This document shows positions 60,194 through 64,000 of a stretch of DNA of 64,000 bases, piece by piece. Position 1 is the stretch's first letter. Each line of letters begins with the position of its first letter. Under the pieces are notes generated by a model. The model made no database searches. It had not been told where the DNA came from and worked only from the letters and a program-made list of their open reading frames with translations. Both the position numbers and the translations under genes were made by a program. The DNA is taken from positions 4,824-68,823 of the forward strand of contig JBQTGY010000032.1 of assembly GCA_052390415.1 (NCBI GenBank). Direction: 5' to 3'. The stretch comes from JANNWF01 sp052390415. GTDB lineage: Bacteria > Pseudomonadota > Gammaproteobacteria > Xanthomonadales > Xanthomonadaceae.

Positions 60194-61039
60194 CTACGCT
60201 TTTGTAAGGTCGAGTTCGGTCTGAGTCTCGAATGCCCACATGCGCTCGACCACTACCTTCGGCTTGGAGCTGGCAGGAAGCAAAGGCAAGTGGGGCGTCG
60301 GCTCCCAGTACTGGATCGCGACGGAGTAGGGTGGGTGCTGTCCGATCGCGGATTCGCGCGCGGTGTCATTGAGGGAAGCGCGACCCACGCGATTGTCGCG
60401 GAATCCATCGATACGTGCCTCGATCTCCCCGGCAACAAGGAGGTGGCCGGTCACGAGGGCCGTCGCAGCGACAGTGTGTCCCGCGCCCGTGCCGTGGTCG
60501 AAGATCGTCGCGCTCACCGCGGGGAAGTCGTAGGCAGTGCCGTCGATCTCCAGACGCGGAGTGATCTGGGCAGCGGTGATGCTCGACAACGCCCTCAAGA
60601 TCCGAAGGTTCGTCGAGACAGCCTCGTGCCAATCCGAAACCCGGCAGAGAATCTCGTCTTGCTGCCCGTCATAGACAAGAGTGTCTTCCAAGGTCGGCGA
60701 AAGCCTCACCGGTATGGGAAGCCGTGCCGAAGGTCGGAGCATGCGCTCGGAGAGTTGGGTTCTCAGCAAGACTTCAGCCGCCGTCAACAACTCCGATGCG
60801 CGTCCAATGTGATGCAGGATGTCTTGGACGCAGTCGAACAAGCTGGGAGCGGTCTCCAACTCTCCTTCGATGGTGACGCAGTGCCCCGAGAATCGGGGAA
60901 TGAACGTGTGCAATGCGAGGCGATGCTTGCCCCTCATCAGTTCGGCAAGTGCGGTCAGAAGCGAGTAGGCCAACAGCATAGTGGTGCGAGCGTCGAGAGG
61001 GCTGTCCTCCCAACTGGTAAGACTAAGCGTGGTGCGCAT
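60194..61039 (-). CDS. hypothetical protein of the restriction island
   Basis: 281 residues from the ATG at 61039, with GGAG 6 nt before; the frame is open to 61297 but lacks coding features. The N-terminal half is helical (TMLLAYSLLTALAELMRGKHRL, FDCVQDILHHIGRASELLTAAEVLL); the second half looks like beta strands (ITPRLEIDGTAYDFPAVSATIFD, TALVTGHLLVAGEIEARI). No family recognised. Convergent with the restriction operon; perhaps an island-specific accessory gene. Confidence 0.55.
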   Translation of the reverse strand: MRTTLSLTSWEDSPLDARTTMLLAYSLLTALAELMRGKHRLALHTFIPRFSGHCVTIEGELETAPSLFDCVQDILHHIGRASELLTAAEVLLRTQLSERMLRPSARLPIPVRLSPTLEDTLVYDGQQDEILCRVSDWHEAVSTNLRILRALSSITAAQITPRLEIDGTAYDFPAVSATIFDHGTGAGHTVAATALVTGHLLVAGEIEARIDGFRDNRVGRASLNDTARESAIGQHPPYSVAIQYWEPTPHLPLLPASSKPKVVVERMWAFETQTELDLTKA

Positions 61040-61646
61040 ACATTTCTCCATGGATGGCGTGCAGCCTGACCCGCGCACGGTCGCGCGAGCGCCGGGTCTG
61101 GGCGCACAGAAGTCGTTTCGGTTTCCGAGAATTCGCGCGCGAACGCCGGTGGCCGGGTGGTTCGCGGAGCAATTCGCGTCTCGGCGGCGCGAAGGCGGTT
61201 TCGCCGGTACAGCGCGGCGTGTCGCTCGGTGCCATCGCAACAGCCCCGCGACGAGCCGTTGGTGGACACCAAACGAGGAGTGGAGTGGAAAGTCCATTGC
61301 AGCCGAAGAAGACTGCAGGCGAGACTTGCCTAGGTGTGATCAGATGGGGCCAGCAGGCTGGCGTTGAATTCTCGCCTACCGACCACGAGCACGCGCTCGA
61401 TACTTCGACGAGGCGCCAGCTTGGCTAGCGCGTTGTGTATCGACCACTGCCTGGGGCAGTCGCCGCGGAAGCTGCGCTTCCGAGATTCTCTACCGTCGCA
61501 CTACTGCCGCGACAGGGCTTGGCGTGCATTGGGTCTGCCGCACGGGGGCAGTGCCGCGAGGGCACGCCACAATCCAACCATATGCAGGTTGCTCGCGCAA
61601 GGGGCCAGAAATCTCGCTACCTACGGGTCACGGAGTGGCTCAGCCC
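61040..61646. other. 607-nt stretch without a convincing gene
   Basis: The left end holds the promoter and ribosome site of the 281-residue gene. Short overlapping frames on both strands lack ribosome sites, domains or consistent composition. No tRNA, repeat or att site was recognised. It separates the restriction island from the LysR-NAD(P)-DoxX group, so it may contain an island border or degraded DNA. Confidence 0.5.
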
Positions 61647-62540
61647 CTACCACCCATGGACAGCAAACGCCTCGACCAGAAAATCGATCAGCCGCCTCGA
61701 TTTCATCGGCATGTGCTTGCGCGTGGCGTACACCGCGTAGACACCCAGCTCGATGGACCGGTAGTCGGGCATCAACTCGACCAGTGCGCCGCGCTTGAGG
61801 TCGGGTCCGACCAGGAAGTCGGGCTGGAGAATGATCCCCTGGTGCTGCAGCGCTGCGGTACGGCAGGTGTCGCCACTGTTGGTATGAATGCGCGGGTTCA
61901 CTCGTACTGAGACTTCGCCGGTCGGACCACGAAACACCCAGTCGTCGCCGGTCGACCAGTAGCTGTAGGCGAAGACCTGATGCCCGGTGAGTTCGTGTGG
62001 ATGCTCCGGTCTGCCGTGTGTATCCAGATAGCCCGGCGAGGCGCACAGCATCATGCGTGAGGTGGCGAGACGACGGCTGACCAGCTGAGGGTCCAGACGG
62101 TTGGTGATGCGGATCGCGATGTCGTAGCCCTCGTTGACCAGATCGACGACGCGGTCATTGAGCGTGATGTCGAGAGAGACCTTGGGATTGGCGGCAAGGA
62201 AGCGCGGCCACAGGGGCGCGAGGTGGAGATTGCCGAAAGTGAGTGGCGCATTGATCCGTAGCAGCCCCATCGCCTCGCCACCGCTGGACGCTGTCTCCGC
62301 TTCCAATTCTTCCATCGCCGCGACCAGCTCGAGCGCCCGGTCGTGAAAAGTTTGGCCATCGTCGCTGAGCGACAGCCGCCGCGTGGTTCGGTGTAACAAC
62401 CGGACGCCGAGCTGCGCTTCCAGTTCCGCCACGTGCCGAGAGACGGCTGCTTTGGACAGGCCGGTAGCGTCTGCCGCGGCAACAAAACTGCCCGCGCGCA
62501 CCACCGCCAGAAAGCTGTTGAGTTGCTGAAGGTCCAGCAT
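61647..62540 (-). CDS. LysR-family transcriptional regulator
   Basis: 297 residues. The winged helix is LQQLNSFLAVVRAGSFVAAADATGLSKAAVSRHVAELEAQLGVRLLHRTTRRLSLSDDG; the effector domain follows, e.g. LLRINAPLTFGNLHLAPLWPRFLAANPKVSLDITLNDRVVDLVNEGYDIAIRI. Divergent from the NAD(P)-binding gene with a 112-nt gap holding a palindrome, so it very likely controls that operon. Confidence 0.92.
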   Translation of the reverse strand: MLDLQQLNSFLAVVRAGSFVAAADATGLSKAAVSRHVAELEAQLGVRLLHRTTRRLSLSDDGQTFHDRALELVAAMEELEAETASSGGEAMGLLRINAPLTFGNLHLAPLWPRFLAANPKVSLDITLNDRVVDLVNEGYDIAIRITNRLDPQLVSRRLATSRMMLCASPGYLDTHGRPEHPHELTGHQVFAYSYWSTGDDWVFRGPTGEVSVRVNPRIHTNSGDTCRTAALQHQGIILQPDFLVGPDLKRGALVELMPDYRSIELGVYAVYATRKHMPMKSRRLIDFLVEAFAVHGW

Positions 62541-62576
62541 GGATTGTCTCTCCTATCGGGATAAACATTCACGCTA

Positions 62577-62592
62577 GTCGATATTTATCGAC
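62577..62592. promoter_or_regulatory. LysR-type operator palindrome
   Basis: GTCGATA-TT-TATCGAC is a perfect inverted repeat in the divergent gap. It fits the T-N11-A LysR box when extended, and a related half (TATCGGGATAA) lies about 25 nt closer to the LysR start. Expected to bind the regulator encoded at 61647. Confidence 0.65.
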
Positions 62593-62652
62593 AATGAAAG
62601 CTCCAATAGAGTGGTCTCACCCAATCACGGGCTTCGTCTACAGGACTCCACC

Positions 62653-63285
62653 ATGAACATCCTCATTCTCGGCAGCGGCAGCATGGGTTCGGCTCTCGCG
62701 CAGCAGGCTTCCCGCGCTGGTCATGTCGTGCACATTGCTGCCACATCCCTCGCCAAGGCCCGGACCGTGGCAGCCGCAGTCCCGGGCGTCACCGCGGTCG
62801 AAGCGGCCGGCAACACCGCGACCGCTGACGTCGTCATTGTTGCGACACCGTACGATCAAGCCGTTGCAGCCTTGGCCGCGGCCGGTTCGCTCGACGGCAA
62901 GGTGATCATCGACATCACCAACCCGCTGACCGCCGACTACTCGGGCCTGACGCTGGGCCACAGCACGTCTGCGGCCGAGGAAATTGCCAAGGCGTTCCCG
63001 AAGGCCGAAGTCGTCAAGGCCTTCAACACCCTGTTCGCGCAGGTGATCGCCGAGGGCGCGTCGTTTGCGGGCGGCCAGACCGCGCCGGTTTTCGTGGCCT
63101 CGAACTCCGAGCGCGCCAAGGCAACGGCGAAATCACTCGCCGAGAGTTTCGGATTCGGCGTGGTCGACGCGGGTCCGCTAAAGAACGCGCGCTATCTGGA
63201 GCCGCTGGCCGGTCTGAACATCTACTTCGGCTATGGCGCAGGTCAGGGCACGGGTATTGCCCCGACCTGGATCCGCCGCGGCTGA
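62653..63285 (+). CDS. NAD(P)-binding F420-reductase-like oxidoreductase
   Basis: 210 residues from the ATG at 62653; the frame is open to 62611 without features. Rossmann start MNILILGSGSMGSALAQQASRAGHVV, then VVIVATPYDQAVAAL, IIDITNPLTADYSGLTLG and AFPKAEVVKAFNTLFAQVI, as in NADPH-dependent F420 reductase-like proteins that in most bacteria act without F420. Probably an NADPH-dependent reductase of the LysR-controlled operon; substrate unknown. Confidence 0.8.
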   Translation: MNILILGSGSMGSALAQQASRAGHVVHIAATSLAKARTVAAAVPGVTAVEAAGNTATADVVIVATPYDQAVAALAAAGSLDGKVIIDITNPLTADYSGLTLGHSTSAAEEIAKAFPKAEVVKAFNTLFAQVIAEGASFAGGQTAPVFVASNSERAKATAKSLAESFGFGVVDAGPLKNARYLEPLAGLNIYFGYGAGQGTGIAPTWIRRG

Positions 63286-63309
63286 TCGATTCCACCAAGG
63301 AATATTCCC

Positions 63310-63708
63310 ATGAACGCCGTTCTCTCGTTGCTGGGCCGGGCCGGCCTGTCGCTGATCTTCATCATCTCGGGCTGGGGCAAGATTGCCGGCTACGCCGCGA
63401 CCCAGGGCTACATGGAAGCCATGGGCGTGCCTGGTGCGCTGCTCCCGCTGGTGATCGTGTTGGAACTCGGTGGTGGCCTGGCGATCCTGGCGGGCGCCTT
63501 CACCCGCTGGATTGCCCTGGCACTGGCCACCTTCTCGGTGCTCGCTGCGCTGGTCTTCCATGCCGCCTTCGCCGACCCGATGCAGGCGATCAGCTTCTGG
63601 AAGAACGTCGCCATCGGCGGAGGCTTCCTGCTGCTCGCAGCCCATGGACCCGGTCCGTTGAGCGTCGATGCGCGGCTCCTGCGCCGCAGCGACGCGGCCA
63701 CTCGCTGA
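63310..63708 (+). CDS. DoxX-family membrane protein
   Basis: 132 residues with four hydrophobic segments: LGRAGLSLIFIISGWGKIAGY, GVPGALLPLVIVLELGGGLAIL, WIALALATFSVLAALVFHAAF, and NVAIGGGFLLLAAHGPGPLS, a typical DoxX (YphA/YqjF-like) pattern. 24 nt after the reductase, with AAGGAA before the ATG. Role unclear; relatives are linked to redox stress and aromatic electrophiles. Confidence 0.85.
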   Translation: MNAVLSLLGRAGLSLIFIISGWGKIAGYAATQGYMEAMGVPGALLPLVIVLELGGGLAILAGAFTRWIALALATFSVLAALVFHAAFADPMQAISFWKNVAIGGGFLLLAAHGPGPLSVDARLLRRSDAATR

Positions 63709-63759
63709 TCTACCCGTTCCACCATCGCCGCGGGCACGCGCCCGCGGCAAGGAGCTGCC

Positions 63760-64000
63760 ATATCCCGCGCACCCGTCCTTTTTATCTCCCACGGCTCGCC
63801 GATGTTCGCGGTCGAGCCGGGCCTGCTGGGCCCGAACCTCGAGCGGATCGGCGCGAGCTTGCCGAACCTCACAGCCATCGTGGTCGTCTCTCCGCACTGG
63901 CAGACCCGCGGCGTGCAGGTCACAGGCGCTGCGGCCCTGGAAACTATTCACGACTTCGGTGGCTTCCCGGCGGCGCTGTATGCGCTGCAATACGCCGCCC
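63760..64000 (+). CDS. DODA-type (LigB-like) extradiol dioxygenase, 5' part, apparent ATA start
   Basis: 80 codons to the window edge. SRAPVLFISHGSPMFAVEPG and VVVSPHWQTRGVQV, then IHDFGGFPAALYALQY, match the 4,5-DOPA-dioxygenase/LigB family, with metal ligands in the HG and SPHW segments. The place where relatives begin Met-Ser-Arg-Ala-Pro reads ATA, with AAGGAG 6 nt before. No ATG, GTG or TTG occurs in frame back to the doxX stop, and the first downstream ATG (63802) would lose the active-site His. The start codon is therefore non-standard, or a base is wrong. Confidence 0.75.
   Translation, partial: MSRAPVLFISHGSPMFAVEPGLLGPNLERIGASLPNLTAIVVVSPHWQTRGVQVTGAAALETIHDFGGFPAALYALQYAA

Noticed and set aside
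46000..61646. Search for a tRNA gene or direct att repeats bordering the integrase island
   Set aside because: No T-loop-like GTTCGAATC sequence and no convincing long direct repeat was found by eye, so the borders are left open.
61054..61798. Overlapping plus-strand frames in the gap before the LysR gene
   Set aside because: No ribosome sites, no domains, several frames equally open; treated as non-coding.

Overview
The window is high-GC DNA with tightly packed, often ATGA-overlapping genes. It most resembles a gammaproteobacterium of the Xanthomonadales (Xanthomonas, Lysobacter or Rhodanobacter relatives). The best single pointer is the small CopL-type protein heading the copper locus. No rRNA, tRNA or CRISPR array was found, and the species cannot be named from the sequence alone.

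Layout. (1) 0-15 kb is metal efflux: the end of a Czc-type RND system; a copper operon (CopL-like protein, His-tailed TolC lipoprotein, multicopper oxidase, cytochrome c, two NTF2-like proteins around a DUF411 protein); a SAM methyltransferase; and a complete cusCBA-type RND system on the minus strand. (2) 15-24.4 kb carries an ATP-grasp-like gene, an ABC1 kinase, cardiolipin synthase, a possible PD-(D/E)XK protein, an EamA transporter, a type II (archaeal-like) GAPDH and two membrane proteins. (3) 24.5-36.8 kb is one long minus-strand gene run. It starts with a MerR regulator whose promoter has a 19-bp spacer. It continues through DUF2933, an isoprenylcysteine-methyltransferase-like protein, a P-type ATPase with a CPD motif, an MBL/beta-CASP protein, an AMP/thymidine phosphorylase, a PRPP synthetase and phosphoketolase, and ends with acetate kinase. 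(4) 37-42.8 kb holds a second copy of two small gene families, a CueR-like regulator with a CopA ATPase, an AraC regulator and a sterol-desaturase-like protein. (5) 42.8-45.8 kb is a compact mer operon (merR / merT-merP-small ORF-merA) with a textbook operator. (6) 46-61 kb is an accessory island: HTH regulators, an HD-domain gene coupled to a tyrosine integrase, and a type I restriction operon (hsdM-hsdS-fic-hsdR-YgjP/SprT-like metallopeptidase). (7) 61.6-64 kb is a LysR regulator divergent from an NAD(P)-binding protein, a DoxX protein and the start of a DODA-type dioxygenase.

How the parts may work together. Two paralogous small Cys-containing exported proteins (15.4 and 37.4 kb) each have a perfect FNR/ANR box, TTGAT-N4-ATCAA, exactly 22 nt before a -10 element that sits against the start codon. 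This is class II FNR promoter geometry with an almost leaderless mRNA. One of these promoters reads toward cusCBA. The other lies upstream of the MerR-led run. Phosphorylase, PRPP synthetase, phosphoketolase and acetate kinase together could turn the sugar of nucleotides into acetyl phosphate and ATP. With the type II GAPDH nearby, this looks like an oxygen-limitation or metal-stress energy module joined to metal efflux. The enzymes and sites are visible in the sequence; the joint function is inference.
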